DNA of 64,000 bases from Pseudomonas fluorescens (GTDB lineage: Bacteria; Pseudomonadota; Gammaproteobacteria; Pseudomonadales; Pseudomonadaceae): the NCBI RefSeq assembly GCF_902498195.1, contig NZ_CABVIY010000007.1, positions 310,001 through 374,000 on the forward strand, in the 5' to 3' direction. A program made the translations under genes and the position numbers. Below are positions 41,343-50,434 of the stretch, piece by piece (the first letter of the stretch is position 1; each line of letters begins with the position of its first letter). The notes beneath the pieces were generated by a model. The model was not told the DNA's origin. It searched no databases and saw only the letters and a program-made list of their open reading frames with translations.

Positions 41343-43122
41343 CTGCGTTAATCCACTCTTTCACGACTTGGGCCACGCGACCCGGGTCTTCTGCCACCAG
41401 ACTCTTGATGGCGTTCAACTGTGCATCATAGCCTTCGCTCGGGCTCGGCAGCAGGATGCTGGTCGGACCGCCGAGGCTGACGCGGTCGTTGCCCAGTTCG
41501 CCGTCCAGGCCGCCCATGCCACCCAATTCGACGTCGCTGCCAATGCCGGCCAGCTCTTTGCTTTTGCCGCCACCGGTGATGTTGTTGAGCACCGGACGCA
41601 GCACACCAAACACCAGCACCAGGATGAACAAGACACCCAGCACTTGCTTGACGATGTCCCAGAACCACGGCTGGGAATAGAACGGAATGTCGGCGATGAC
41701 TTCGCCGCGATCGGCGGAGAACGGCATGTTGATCACGCTGACGCTGTCACCACGGCTGGCGTCGAAGCCGACCGCGTCCTGGACCAGACGGGTGAAGCGC
41801 GCCAATTCATCGGCGCTCCATGGCGCACGGGTGGTTTCACCGTTGGCCGCGTTGACCTTGACCTGGTCATCCACCACCACCGACACCGACAGGCGATTCA
41901 AACGGCCCTGTTGCTGCTTGGTGTGGCTGATGGAACGGTCGAGTTCGAAGTTCTTGGTCGATTGTTGACGCTTGTCCGCCGGGTACGGCGCCAGCATCGG
42001 CTGCCCGGTGGCCGGGTCCATGATTTGCTGGCCGTTGGCATCAATCAGTGGCTGGCCTGGCTGCACCATGCCCGCCGATGCGGTGGCGCCGCCCGTGGTT
42101 TGCGGCGCGGAGGCCGGCGACGGAGGCTGGTTGCTCAAGGCACCCGGCACACCCTGCGGGCCATTGCTGGCGGTACGTTGCTCGTTGACCGACTGCTCGC
42201 TGCGCAACGCCGGCTGGTCCGGGTTGAACTGCTCGGAGGTCGATTCGACGGCACTGAAATCCACATCGGCCGAGACTTCAGCCTTGTAGCGGTCGTTGCC
42301 CAGCACCGGTTGCAGGATGTTGTGCACACGCTGGGTGAGCATGCTTTCCATGCGGCGGCTGTAGTCGAATTGCTTGCCGGCCATGGTCAGTTCGGAGTTT
42401 TCCGCCTGATCGGAGAGCAGGTTGCCCTTCTGGTCGACAACGGTGATCTGCGATTTGCTGAGCTCGGGAACGCTGGTCGCCACCAGGTTGATGATGGCCA
42501 CGACCTGGCCCGGCTCCAGGGAGCGACCGGAATACAGCTCAACCAGAACCGAAGCGCTCGGTTTGCGCTCGTCGCGCACGAACACCGAACTCTTCGGAAT
42601 CGCCAGGTGCACGCGGGCGCCCTTGACGTTGTTCAGGCTGGAGATGGTGCGGGCCAGTTCGCCTTCGAGGCCGCGACGATAACGGGTGGCCTCCATGAAC
42701 TGACTGGTGCCCAGGCCCTGGTCCTTGTCGAGAATTTCAAAACCGATGTTGCCATCGCTGGGAGTGACACCAGCGCCCGCGAGTTTGAGCCGCGCACGGG
42801 ACAGGTCTTCGGCCTTGACCAGCAAGGCACCGGAATTGGGTTCGACGGTGTACGGAATATCGGCGGCAGCCAGGGTATCCATGACCTGTTTGGCGTCCAT
42901 GCCGGCAAGGCTGCCGTACAGCGGACGGTAGTCCGGCTGCTGGGACCACAACACCACGGCAAAACCAATCGCCACGCTCGCGGCCAGGCCGACCAACAGG
43001 CCCACCTGACGCAACATGGTCATCTCGGAGAGGTTTTCCAGGAAGGACAACCCGAACAGCGGCGGTTTGCCGTCTACGGGTGTGGCCTTGGCCGGAACAT
43101 TATCGGCGACTGCTTCTGCCAT
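41335..43122 (-). CDS. fliF: Flagellar MS-ring protein FliF
   Basis: A 595-residue protein with two membrane helices (about residues 38-58 and 470-490). Ring-building motifs of the PrgK/YscJ family lie between them, and the C-terminal tail binds FliG. A Pro/Gly/Gln-rich loop at about 310-365 is typical. It founds the basal body. Confidence 0.97.
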   Translation of the reverse strand: MAEAVADNVPAKATPVDGKPPLFGLSFLENLSEMTMLRQVGLLVGLAASVAIGFAVVLWSQQPDYRPLYGSLAGMDAKQVMDTLAAADIPYTVEPNSGALLVKAEDLSRARLKLAGAGVTPSDGNIGFEILDKDQGLGTSQFMEATRYRRGLEGELARTISSLNNVKGARVHLAIPKSSVFVRDERKPSASVLVELYSGRSLEPGQVVAIINLVATSVPELSKSQITVVDQKGNLLSDQAENSELTMAGKQFDYSRRMESMLTQRVHNILQPVLGNDRYKAEVSADVDFSAVESTSEQFNPDQPALRSEQSVNEQRTASNGPQGVPGALSNQPPSPASAPQTTGGATASAGMVQPGQPLIDANGQQIMDPATGQPMLAPYPADKRQQSTKNFELDRSISHTKQQQGRLNRLSVSVVVDDQVKVNAANGETTRAPWSADELARFTRLVQDAVGFDASRGDSVSVINMPFSADRGEVIADIPFYSQPWFWDIVKQVLGVLFILVLVFGVLRPVLNNITGGGKSKELAGIGSDVELGGMGGLDGELGNDRVSLGGPTSILLPSPSEGYDAQLNAIKSLVAEDPGRVAQVVKEWINADE

Positions 43123-43137
43123 GACTCAATCTCGTCC

Positions 43138-43467
43138 TTAAACCGGCATCTGCATGATGTCTTGGTAAGCCTGAACCAGCTTGTTACGCACCTGGGTCAG
43201 CGCCTGGAAAGACACGCTAGCCTTCTGCGAGGAAATCATCACGTCCGTCAGGTCGACGCCACTTTTGCCGATTTCAAAGGCATTCGCCAGGTTCCCGGCT
43301 GCCTGCTGGGTGTCGTTCACTTTATTGACGGCCTGGCCGAGCATGTCGGAAAAGCTGCTGCCATTCAGTTCAGGGACGGCGGCAGTCGATTTCGGCGCAG
43401 ACATGGCATCCATTTGCATGGCACGCATGTCCAGCATCAACCGATTGAATTCAATACCTTGGCTCAT
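43138..43467 (-). CDS. fliE: Flagellar MS-ring/rod junction protein FliE
   Basis: A 109-residue protein of family length, with the conserved C terminus (QKASVSFQALTQVRNKLVQAY). The start is the ATG at 43467 (MSQGIEFNRLM); a longer frame has no ribosome site. It is the first gene of fliEFGHIJ, behind an RpoN-type promoter. Confidence 0.95.
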   Translation of the reverse strand: MSQGIEFNRLMLDMRAMQMDAMSAPKSTAAVPELNGSSFSDMLGQAVNKVNDTQQAAGNLANAFEIGKSGVDLTDVMISSQKASVSFQALTQVRNKLVQAYQDIMQMPV

Positions 43468-43545
43468 GGTTTCTCTCTTGGACGAAGCTACGTCGTGGGC
43501 GACCCGCAATTTTTTTGACACTCACTCGGCGGGTAGTGAGGTGTT

Positions 43546-43561
43546 AGCAACAAGGGTGCCA
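43546..43561 (-). promoter_or_regulatory. RpoN (sigma-54) promoter of the fliE operon
   Basis: Minus strand TGGCACCCTTGTTGCT, a perfect match to TGGCAC-N5-TTGCT. Expected start about 70 bp before the fliE ATG. Confidence 0.9.
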
Positions 43562-43581
43562 GCTCCGTGGCCACGTCATAC

Positions 43582-43603
43582 AAAAGCCCATCCCGGGCTT
43601 TTT
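43582..43603 (-). terminator. Terminator after fleSR
   Basis: Stem aaaagccc (43582-43589) / gggctttt (43595-43602) with a 5-nt loop. On the minus strand the stem ends in TTTT. It follows the fleR gene and the REPIN and precedes the fliE promoter. Confidence 0.65.
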
Positions 43604-43610
43604 CCTATCG

Positions 43611-43713
43611 CTGTAGGAGCGAGCCTGCTCGCGATGGTCTCAAGAGCACCGCGCTCACCCTGCAAGCCCGCGTCATCGTTAACGACCATCGCGAGCAGGG
43701 CTCGCTCCTACAG
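43611..43713. repeat. REPIN (TGTAGGAGCGAGCCTGCTCGCGAT subtype)
   Basis: Inverted arms ctgtaggagcgagcctgctc (43611 on) and its complement ending in ctcctacag at 43713. The right arm has one extra G. The spacer (gcgtcatcgtt...) resembles that of the REPIN at 14739-14840. It is 9 bp from the fleR stop. Confidence 0.9.
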
Positions 43714-43721
43714 GAAGCGAG

Positions 43722-45101
43722 TCAGGTAGCGAACAGATAGGCTTCCACGTCCATGCCGGCGTCGCGCATCTGCGCCAGCTTGTAGCGCAGCGTGCGCGGG
43801 CTGATGCCCAAACGCTCGGCGGCCTCTTTGCGGCGGCCGCGCTCGGTGCGCAAGGTGTCGATGATCATCTGGAATTCACGCCGACGCAGATCGTCGCCCA
43901 GTGCCCCGGCGGATTCGGCCTCGACCTCCACGGTTCGCGTCGGCGCCAGCGCCGGCAACGGGGCGCAGGCGACCGGCCCGGCCAGGCAGAAATCCTGTGG
44001 CTGGATCAAACCACCCTGCTGCAGGATCAACGCACGCTGGATTGCGTTATCCAGCTCGCGCACATTGCCCGGCCACGGGTAACCGATCAGGCACGCCTGG
44101 GCCTCGGGCGACAGTCGCGCCGCGGCATGCTTCATTTTATTGACGTGCCTGGCCAGCAGGCGCTCGGCCAGCGGCAGAATATCGGCGGTACGCTCGCGCA
44201 ACGGACGCCAGGCCAGCGGAAACACTGACAGGCGATAGTAAAGGTCTTCCCGGAAACGCCCCGCCGCCACTTCTCCGGCCAGGTCACGGTTGGTGGTCGC
44301 GACCACGCGAATGTCCAGGCTGATCGGCTTGCGCGCCCCTACCCGCTCGACTTCGCGCTCCTGCAGCACGCGCAGCAACTTGGCTTGCAGGCCGAGGGGC
44401 ATCTCGGAAATTTCGTCGAGCAGGATAGTCCCGCCATCGGCCTGCTCGAACTTGCCGGCCTGCGCCGCGATGGCGCCGGTGAACGAGCCCTTTTCGTGGC
44501 CGAACAGGGTGGCTTCGAGCATGTTGTCCGGGATCGCCGCGCAGTTGATTGCAATGAACGGCTGATGGGCGCGATGGGAGTGCTGGTGAATGTAGCGCGC
44601 CAGCACTTCCTTGCCGGTCCCGGATTCGCCAGAGATCAGCACCGTGGAATCACTGCGGGCCACCCGTGCGGCCAATTCGAGCAATTGCGCGCTGGCCGGT
44701 TCGAAGGCAATCGGCCCTTCACCGTCAGCGACGCCGAGGTTACCGAGCGCATGGCGCCCGACCAGGTCGAGCAGCGCCTTGGGCTCGAACGGCTTGACCA
44801 GATAATCCGCCGCGCCCTGGCGCATCGCGTCGACCGCCCGCTCCACGGCACCGTGCGCGGTCATCAGCAACACCGGCAGTTGCGGTTGACGGGCGCGCAG
44901 CAAGCCCAGCAGCTGATGGCCATCCATGCCCGGCATGTTGACGTCACTGACCACCAGGTTGAACGCCTCGGCCTCGACCGCCGCCAGGGCCTCCTCCGCC
45001 GAACCGACGGCGGTGTAATCGTGGCCGGCGAGCAGCAGCGTGTCCGCCAATGCTTCGCGTAACGCGCGGTCATCCTCGACCAGTAGAACCTTGATGCTCA
45101 T
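43722..45101 (-). CDS. fleR: Flagellar response regulator FleR
   Basis: A 459-residue NtrC-type activator. The receiver has Asp53 (VVSDVNMPGMDG). The AAA+ domain has GESGTGKE at 158-165 and the RpoN-contact loop as GSFTGA at 205-210 (Ser for the usual Ala). A Fis-type helix-turn-helix is at the C terminus. The start is the ATG at 45101 after GGAG. Phosphorylated by FleS, it activates class III genes with RpoN. Confidence 0.95.
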   Translation of the reverse strand: MSIKVLLVEDDRALREALADTLLLAGHDYTAVGSAEEALAAVEAEAFNLVVSDVNMPGMDGHQLLGLLRARQPQLPVLLMTAHGAVERAVDAMRQGAADYLVKPFEPKALLDLVGRHALGNLGVADGEGPIAFEPASAQLLELAARVARSDSTVLISGESGTGKEVLARYIHQHSHRAHQPFIAINCAAIPDNMLEATLFGHEKGSFTGAIAAQAGKFEQADGGTILLDEISEMPLGLQAKLLRVLQEREVERVGARKPISLDIRVVATTNRDLAGEVAAGRFREDLYYRLSVFPLAWRPLRERTADILPLAERLLARHVNKMKHAAARLSPEAQACLIGYPWPGNVRELDNAIQRALILQQGGLIQPQDFCLAGPVACAPLPALAPTRTVEVEAESAGALGDDLRRREFQMIIDTLRTERGRRKEAAERLGISPRTLRYKLAQMRDAGMDVEAYLFAT

Positions 45102-45106
45102 GACGT

Positions 45107-46342
45107 TCACTCCGCTCCCTGGATGGTGCATCTTTCATCGGAAAACAGCGGCAGGATCACTTGCGCGCACGTGCCGCGACCCAGCCGCGAGCGCAGCCGC
45201 AATTCTCCCTGATGAGCGCGGGCCACCGCCTTGACCACGGTCAGGCCCAGACCCGTGCCGGTGGCCTTGGTGGTAAAAAAGGGTTCGCCCAGGCGCGCCT
45301 GCACGACACTGTCGATCCCGCTGCCGCTGTCGCTGACGCACACACGCAGGTGGTTATCGCGGGCATACAGATGAACCTTCAGGCGCACGTCGCCGGCACT
45401 GGCCTGGATGGCATTTTCGATCAGATTGAGGAGCGCCCCGACCAGGGTGTCGCGGTTGCACAGCAATTCGCCGGCATGGCTGTCGCACTGCCAGCGGATG
45501 GGCAGGTCCTGCACATGGGTCAGGGCCGCCGCTTGCAGCGATTGCAGCAACTGTCCGGGCGTGATGCGGTCGGTCAACGGCAATTCGCCCCGGGCGAACA
45601 CCAGCATGTCGCGCACCTGGTGCTCCAGCTCGTGCAAACGCTCCTTGAGGCGCCCGGCGAAGCGCTGCTGGGTCTCGACCGGCAGTTCCTGCTCAGTCAA
45701 ATGACTGGCGTAGAGCAAGGCGGCGGACAACGGCGTGCGGATCTGATGCGCCAGCGACGCCACCATGCGCCCCAGGGACGACAGGCGTTCGTGACGGGCC
45801 AGCTGATCTTGCAGGTGACGGGTTTCAGTCAGGTCATTGAGCAGCACCAACTGGCCCGGTTCGGCATCCAGCGAACGCGTGGCAATCGACAGGCGCCGAC
45901 CATCCTTGAGGGAAATTTCATGGCCGTCGTCTTCGCGCGGCGCAAAACAGCGGGCGATGACATGACGCCACAGCTCGCCTTCGAGCGGCAGGCCGAGCAG
46001 CTCACAGGCCGCCGGGTTGGCTTCACGCACAATGCCCTGGGCGTCGATGACGATCACGCCGCCAGGCAACAGGTCGAGCAGGTTTTGCAGACGGTTGGCC
46101 AGGCGTTCTTTTTCCGCCAGTTCCTGCATGCGCTGGGCGCTGACCACGGCCAGCTCACCCTTGAGCTCGGTGACCCGGGCTTCGAGCATGCTGTAGGAAC
46201 TGGTGAGTTGGCTCGACATCTGGTTGAACAGCGCGAATGCCTGCTCAAGGCCAAGCCGGCTTGCCTGCTCTACGGACGATGGTTGCCCCGGGGCATCCCC
46301 CAAGGCATCTGGAGCAGGAGACATCTGGGCGGCTTGGGGCAT
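45107..46342 (-). CDS. fleS: Flagellar sensor kinase FleS
   Basis: A 411-residue soluble histidine kinase. It has an N-terminal coiled segment, a PAS domain (about residues 85-180) and a HisKA domain with the phospho-His in SLAHQIRTPLSA. The HATPase domain has SDSGSGID and TKATGTGLGLTVV. It has no membrane helices, as in P. aeruginosa FleS. The gap to fleR is 5 bp. Confidence 0.95.
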   Translation of the reverse strand: MPQAAQMSPAPDALGDAPGQPSSVEQASRLGLEQAFALFNQMSSQLTSSYSMLEARVTELKGELAVVSAQRMQELAEKERLANRLQNLLDLLPGGVIVIDAQGIVREANPAACELLGLPLEGELWRHVIARCFAPREDDGHEISLKDGRRLSIATRSLDAEPGQLVLLNDLTETRHLQDQLARHERLSSLGRMVASLAHQIRTPLSAALLYASHLTEQELPVETQQRFAGRLKERLHELEHQVRDMLVFARGELPLTDRITPGQLLQSLQAAALTHVQDLPIRWQCDSHAGELLCNRDTLVGALLNLIENAIQASAGDVRLKVHLYARDNHLRVCVSDSGSGIDSVVQARLGEPFFTTKATGTGLGLTVVKAVARAHQGELRLRSRLGRGTCAQVILPLFSDERCTIQGAE

Positions 46343-46395
46343 CGTGCTCTCTCGCTTGGCTGACCGTCAGTGAAACGGAACGTTGCGAGGGATGT

Positions 46396-46411
46396 AGCAA
46401 TACCCGTGCCT
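46396..46411 (-). promoter_or_regulatory. RpoN (sigma-54) promoter of fleSR
   Basis: Minus strand AGGCACGGGTATTGCT: exact spacing, one mismatch in the -24 box. It lies about 55 bp before the fleS ATG, in the fleQ-fleS gap. Confidence 0.85.
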
Positions 46412-46452
46412 AAAAAAAACCGCTTATAAATGAGGCGCTTGAAAAACAGGCG

Positions 46453-47928
46453 TCAATCATCCGCCTGTTCATCGCCGTCACGGCGGCTCATGCCGTACTT
46501 GCGCATCTTTTCCACCAGCGTGGTACGACGGATGCGCAGCCGTTCGGCAGCGCGCGCCACGATGCCATTGGCATCGTCCAGCGCTTGCTGAATCAAGCCC
46601 TGCTCCAGACCGCCGAGGTAGTCCTTCAGGTCCAGGCCTTCGGGTGGCAGCATGGCGGAGGCGCTGAAGTCCGGGGTATGGCCGTTGATGGCCACCCGCT
46701 CTTCAAGATCGCTGCGCAGGCTGTCGACCATTTGCTCGTCTTCGTCATCGACGTAGCGGAATTTCTTCGGCAACTCGACCACGCCGATCACCCCGTACGG
46801 ATGCATGATCGCCATGCGCTCCACCAGGTTCGCCAGCTCGCGGACGTTGCCGGGCCAGCCGTGGCGGCACAGCGACATGATGGCCGCGGAGTTGAAACGG
46901 ATCGAACCGCGCTTCTCGTGCTCCATGCGCGAGATCAGCTCGTTCATCAGCAGCGGAATGTCCTCGACACGCTCGCGCAGTGGCGCCATCTCGATCGGGA
47001 ACACGTTGAGGCGGTAGTACAGGTCTTCGCGGAACGTGCCGATCTCGATCATGCTTTCGAGATTCTTGTGGGTGGCCGCAATGATCCGCACATCGACGCT
47101 CTGGGTCTTGTTGCTGCCCACGCGTTCGAAGGTGCGTTCCTGCAGGACCCGCAGCAGCTTGACCTGCATCGGCAGCGGCATGTCGCCGATTTCATCGAGG
47201 AACAGGGTGCCGCCGTTGGCCAGTTCGAAACGCCCGGCGCGACTGGTGATCGCCCCGGTGAAGGCGCCCTTCTCGTGACCGAACAATTCGCTTTCCAGCA
47301 GTTCCGCCGGAATCGCCCCGCAGTTGACGGGCACGAACGGCGCTTCACGGCGCTTGGAATGGTAGTGCAGGTTACGCGCGACCACTTCCTTGCCGGTGCC
47401 GGACTCGCCGAGGATCAGCACGCTGGCGTCGGTGTCGGCGACTTGCTGCATCATCTGGCGCACATGCTGGATCGCACGGCTGGTGCCGACAAGGCTGCGG
47501 AAAAGATTGGGTTCGCGATGCCGGCCGCGCTCACGGGCCTGGTCGTACATTTCGCGGTAGACCTGGGCACGGTGCAGGGAGTCGAGCAGCTTGCTGTAGC
47601 TGGGCGGCATTTCGAGGGTCGAAAGCACCCGGCGACGCTGGTCTTCCGGCAGGTCAATGGAAGAATTATCGCCCATTAGCAAAACCGGAAGGAACTCATC
47701 CCAGGTTGAGAGTGTCTTTAGCAAGCCCAGAAGCGCGCCAGGAGCATTGACCGTCCCGATGAGGACACAGATCACTTCGCGACTAGACGACAAAGAGCCG
47801 ACAGCCTGCTGCCAGTCGTGGCTACCGCAGGGTAAATTTTCTTCGCCGAGAAAATTTAAAATCACCGCCAGGTCGCGGCGGCGGACGCTATCGTCATCGA
47901 TCAGCAGAATTTTGGTTTCACGCCACAT
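46453..47928 (-). CDS. fleQ: Flagellar master regulator FleQ
   Basis: A 491-residue RpoN-dependent activator. The N-terminal FleQ domain resembles a receiver but lacks a clear phospho-acceptor context. The AAA+ domain has GESGTGKE at 174-181 and GAFTGA at 221-226. A Fis-type helix-turn-helix is at the end (about 440-480). It activates flagellar class II genes and, in Pseudomonas, binds c-di-GMP at the AAA+ domain. It is transcribed on its own. Confidence 0.97.
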   Translation of the reverse strand: MWRETKILLIDDDSVRRRDLAVILNFLGEENLPCGSHDWQQAVGSLSSSREVICVLIGTVNAPGALLGLLKTLSTWDEFLPVLLMGDNSSIDLPEDQRRRVLSTLEMPPSYSKLLDSLHRAQVYREMYDQARERGRHREPNLFRSLVGTSRAIQHVRQMMQQVADTDASVLILGESGTGKEVVARNLHYHSKRREAPFVPVNCGAIPAELLESELFGHEKGAFTGAITSRAGRFELANGGTLFLDEIGDMPLPMQVKLLRVLQERTFERVGSNKTQSVDVRIIAATHKNLESMIEIGTFREDLYYRLNVFPIEMAPLRERVEDIPLLMNELISRMEHEKRGSIRFNSAAIMSLCRHGWPGNVRELANLVERMAIMHPYGVIGVVELPKKFRYVDDEDEQMVDSLRSDLEERVAINGHTPDFSASAMLPPEGLDLKDYLGGLEQGLIQQALDDANGIVARAAERLRIRRTTLVEKMRKYGMSRRDGDEQADD

Positions 47929-48034
47929 GCAATCGCAACTTCCCTAGTCAACACAATGCCCAAAATGCTGGGGCAAGCTAAACGCTTGCAGGCAGGTTAT
48001 GCCTGAAGACGACTGAAATCTGGAACCAGCCACT

Positions 48035-48063
48035 AGTTAAGTCAAAAAACCGTGCACAGTCAA
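48035..48063 (-). promoter_or_regulatory. Possible sigma-70 promoter of fleQ
   Basis: Minus strand TTGACT (48058-48063), 17 bp, TTAACT (48035-48040). The spacer begins with gtgcac. No RpoN match lies in this 172-bp gap, which fits fleQ being under sigma-70. Confidence 0.45.
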
Positions 48064-48079
48064 ATTTATGGCGCACTAT

Positions 48080-48110
48080 GTTTGGATTAACTGGCGTCAA
48101 TTAACCAAAC
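48080..48110. other. Inverted repeat across the fliT stop codon
   Basis: gtttggattaa (48080-48090) and ttaaccaaac (48101-48110): 10 of 11 bases pair. The fliT stop lies in the right arm. There is no T-run, so it is not a standard terminator. The right part, gtcaattaa, also resembles half of the FleQ box GTCAATAAATTGAC. Confidence 0.45.
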
Positions 48111-48397
48111 AGATGGTAAACCTTTGACGCCTTTTGTGCTTGGTTGATCTGCGACATCTCGTCGACGATCGCCTGGCGTTCCCCCATCGTCGCGGTCAGC
48201 AGCTCCTTATAGACGGCCAGCAGCCCTTCAAGATTAGCCCGGACCGCCTCCTCGTCGATCGGCGCCTCACTGAGCACCTCGTCGACGCACTCGCGACAGG
48301 TCGTATCCAGTTCGCCAATCGCATCCCAGTTGCGCGCCGCCAGGGCATCGACCAACGCCTCGCGGGTCTCTTCAATTCGCCGCAGTGCTTGACTCAT
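48101..48397 (-). CDS. fliT: FliT-like flagellar chaperone
   Basis: A 98-residue helical protein with no membrane segment (MSQALRRIEETREALVDALA). It follows fliS by 24 bp, the usual place of FliT, the FliD chaperone. Sequence conservation of this family is low, so the name leans on position and helical nature. Confidence 0.8.
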   Translation of the reverse strand: MSQALRRIEETREALVDALAARNWDAIGELDTTCRECVDEVLSEAPIDEEAVRANLEGLLAVYKELLTATMGERQAIVDEMSQINQAQKASKVYHLFG

Positions 48398-48421
48398 GAC
48401 GTCATCCTCAGGCTCTGGGGC

Positions 48422-48811
48422 CTATTGATTGGCAATTGCATCCCAACCGCTTTTCAGGGTTTCGAGCAAACCTGAAATTTCGTCGATGATGGCTGCGTTG
48501 TTATCGCGATTGGCTTCCATCAGGCGCGTCATCATGTAGGCGTAGAGATTGTCGAGCTGCTGCAGCGACGCCGGATCTTCGGTCTTTTCCGGATTCAAGC
48601 CGTCGCGAAGACCGATGATGATGTCCACCGCCTTGCCCAACATCAACCCTTTGAGTGCGGTGTCACCCCGCTCCAGTGCACCCTTGGCCTGGGCCATGCG
48701 ATCCAGCCCGCCTTCCATCAGCATCTGCACCAGGCGATGGGGGTTGGCTTCAGAGATCTGAGCATGGGAATTGACCTTCTGGTATTGGCGAAGGGCTCTC
48801 ATGGGGTTCAT
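48422..48811 (-). CDS. fliS: Flagellin chaperone FliS
   Basis: A 129-residue four-helix bundle (MNPMRALRQYQKVNSHAQIS; NNLYAYMMTRLMEAN-like block near residues 84-100). The start is the ATG at 48811 after GAGG. It binds the flagellin C terminus and hands it to FlhA. It follows fliD. Confidence 0.95.
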   Translation of the reverse strand: MNPMRALRQYQKVNSHAQISEANPHRLVQMLMEGGLDRMAQAKGALERGDTALKGLMLGKAVDIIIGLRDGLNPEKTEDPASLQQLDNLYAYMMTRLMEANRDNNAAIIDEISGLLETLKSGWDAIANQ

Positions 48812-48909
48812 GTTTCTACCTCGTGACAGACAACAGCTTGAATTAGGTGGGCTCTGATCTTTATGTCGACTGATCGACACATAACTTTAACGCAGGCACT
48901 CCACCAATG

Positions 48910-48950
48910 AAAAAACCCAGGCACGTCATGACAGACTGCCTGGGTTTTTT
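48910..48950 (-). terminator. Terminator after fliD
   Basis: A 14-bp stem aaaaaacccaggca (48910-48923) / tgcctgggtttttt (48937-48950) with a 13-nt loop, flanked by T-runs on either strand. It separates fliD from fliS, so fliST may depend on partial read-through or on a weak promoter after it. Confidence 0.85.
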
Positions 48951-48964
48951 ATGCCTGATGCGGA

Positions 48965-50353
48965 TCAGTCCGACTTCGGATTGTTCAGCGCGTTGAGCGT
49001 GGTCATGATGCTGTCGCTCTGCGCGCGCAGCCTGGCGACCAGGGAGTCCATCGCGGTGTATTTGGCGGTCAGGCTGGTTTGCAGGCTGACCATCCGTGCA
49101 TCCAGAGTGTCCTGCTGTTTTTTCAGGTCCGTCAGGCTGTCGCTCAAGCTCGCCGAACGCGCTGCGAAAACCCCGGTAGTTTTTTGCGCGAAGGTGTCGG
49201 TGGCGGACTTCATGCGCGCAAGCAGACCGGTGTCACCCGAAAAAATCCCGTTAATGTCGGCCGCATTGGTCAGTGCCGCAGCATCAAATACTTTGTCGTT
49301 GATCGACAGCAACCCGGTCTTCTGGTCAGTCTGGACACCGAACTGGGCGAGGGACTTCATCTGACCGGTGCCGCCCAAGGCGTTCAACTCGGTACGTACC
49401 GAAGAGAGCAGCGAACGCAGGGAAGCGTCGCCCGTAAGCGCACCCGCCGTCATCGTACCATCGGCGTTGGTAGTGACCTGAGTCTCGGCGTTGGCAGCCT
49501 TGATCAGTGCGTTGTAAGTGTCGACAAAGCCCTTGACCGATGACTTGAGCGTCGCTGAGTTGGCCGATACGGTGATCGTGGCTGGAGTCGCCGCACCGCC
49601 CCCGGAAGGAACCGGAGAAACGCCTGTCAGCTTGAGGGTGATCCCGCTCACCGCGTCGTTGATGGTGTTGCTCTTGGACTCCATCTCCACCACGCCATCG
49701 ATCTTGTACTTGGCGTTCTGCGGCGTTGTGAGAACCGATGTGCCCGTTTCCAGACCGGAGTTGCCCGCGAGCGTCAGTTCCGAACCGACACCGGTTTTAC
49801 TGGACGTCAGCACCATCCGGGAGCCGTTGGCGTCGGTCAGGATGTTAGCGCTCAGGCCCTGGTTCGCGTATTGGGAGTTGATCGAGTCGCGGACCTGCTG
49901 CAGTGTCGCGCCGGCAGGAATGCTGACATCGTAAGTGTCGCTTCCCTGCTTGATGCTCAGCGTGGTCGGTGCCGCACTGGCATTGACTACCGAAGAAGCG
50001 CCATCGGTAAAGACCTTGGTGGCAATTTTCGATGCCGTTGCCAACTGAGTGACCAACAACGAGAAATTGCCCGCCGCCGCACCGTTACCGGTGGTCACGG
50101 TGGCAACCTTTTCATCGGAAGACGTCCCGCTCAGCCCACTGAAGCTGGAGTTAGTCTTCATATTGTCCAACGCGCCACGGAAGGCATCCAGCGCTGCCTG
50201 GATTTTGCCGATAGACGACAGCGAGGTGGTTGCTTTCAGCGTCTGATTGTTGATTTGCGTCTGTTTTGGCGCTCTCTCGGAGTCCACCAAAGACTTCACA
50301 ATCGCCTGGGTATCGATGTTTGAACCAATACCGCTGACCGTTGTACCCGCCAT
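48965..50353 (-). CDS. fliD: Flagellar cap protein FliD
   Basis: A 462-residue filament cap protein. The N- and C-terminal D0/D1 helices are conserved (MAGTTVSGIGSNIDTQAIVK; C-terminal coiled coil RSASLSDSLTDLKKQQDTLD), with a variable middle. Two ATG codons stand in tandem; I use the second, 7 nt after GGAG. The first would add one residue. Confidence 0.94.
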   Translation of the reverse strand: MAGTTVSGIGSNIDTQAIVKSLVDSERAPKQTQINNQTLKATTSLSSIGKIQAALDAFRGALDNMKTNSSFSGLSGTSSDEKVATVTTGNGAAAGNFSLLVTQLATASKIATKVFTDGASSVVNASAAPTTLSIKQGSDTYDVSIPAGATLQQVRDSINSQYANQGLSANILTDANGSRMVLTSSKTGVGSELTLAGNSGLETGTSVLTTPQNAKYKIDGVVEMESKSNTINDAVSGITLKLTGVSPVPSGGGAATPATITVSANSATLKSSVKGFVDTYNALIKAANAETQVTTNADGTMTAGALTGDASLRSLLSSVRTELNALGGTGQMKSLAQFGVQTDQKTGLLSINDKVFDAAALTNAADINGIFSGDTGLLARMKSATDTFAQKTTGVFAARSASLSDSLTDLKKQQDTLDARMVSLQTSLTAKYTAMDSLVARLRAQSDSIMTTLNALNNPKSD

Positions 50354-50434
50354 CATCTCTCTCCTTATCCGGTGGCTGTCGTTTTCTTGACCACAATCAT
50401 CTTAATCAGCGACAGCAACAAAATTCATGCCAGT

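Noticed and set aside
41137..43518. A 793-codon plus-strand open frame opposite fliF and neighbours
   Set aside because: Antisense shadow of fliG, fliF and fliE; no ribosome site or recognisable motif.
50414..50434. Possible RpoN promoter upstream of fliD (TGGCAT...TTGCTG on the minus strand)
   Set aside because: GG and GC are 13 bp apart instead of 10, which RpoN does not tolerate.
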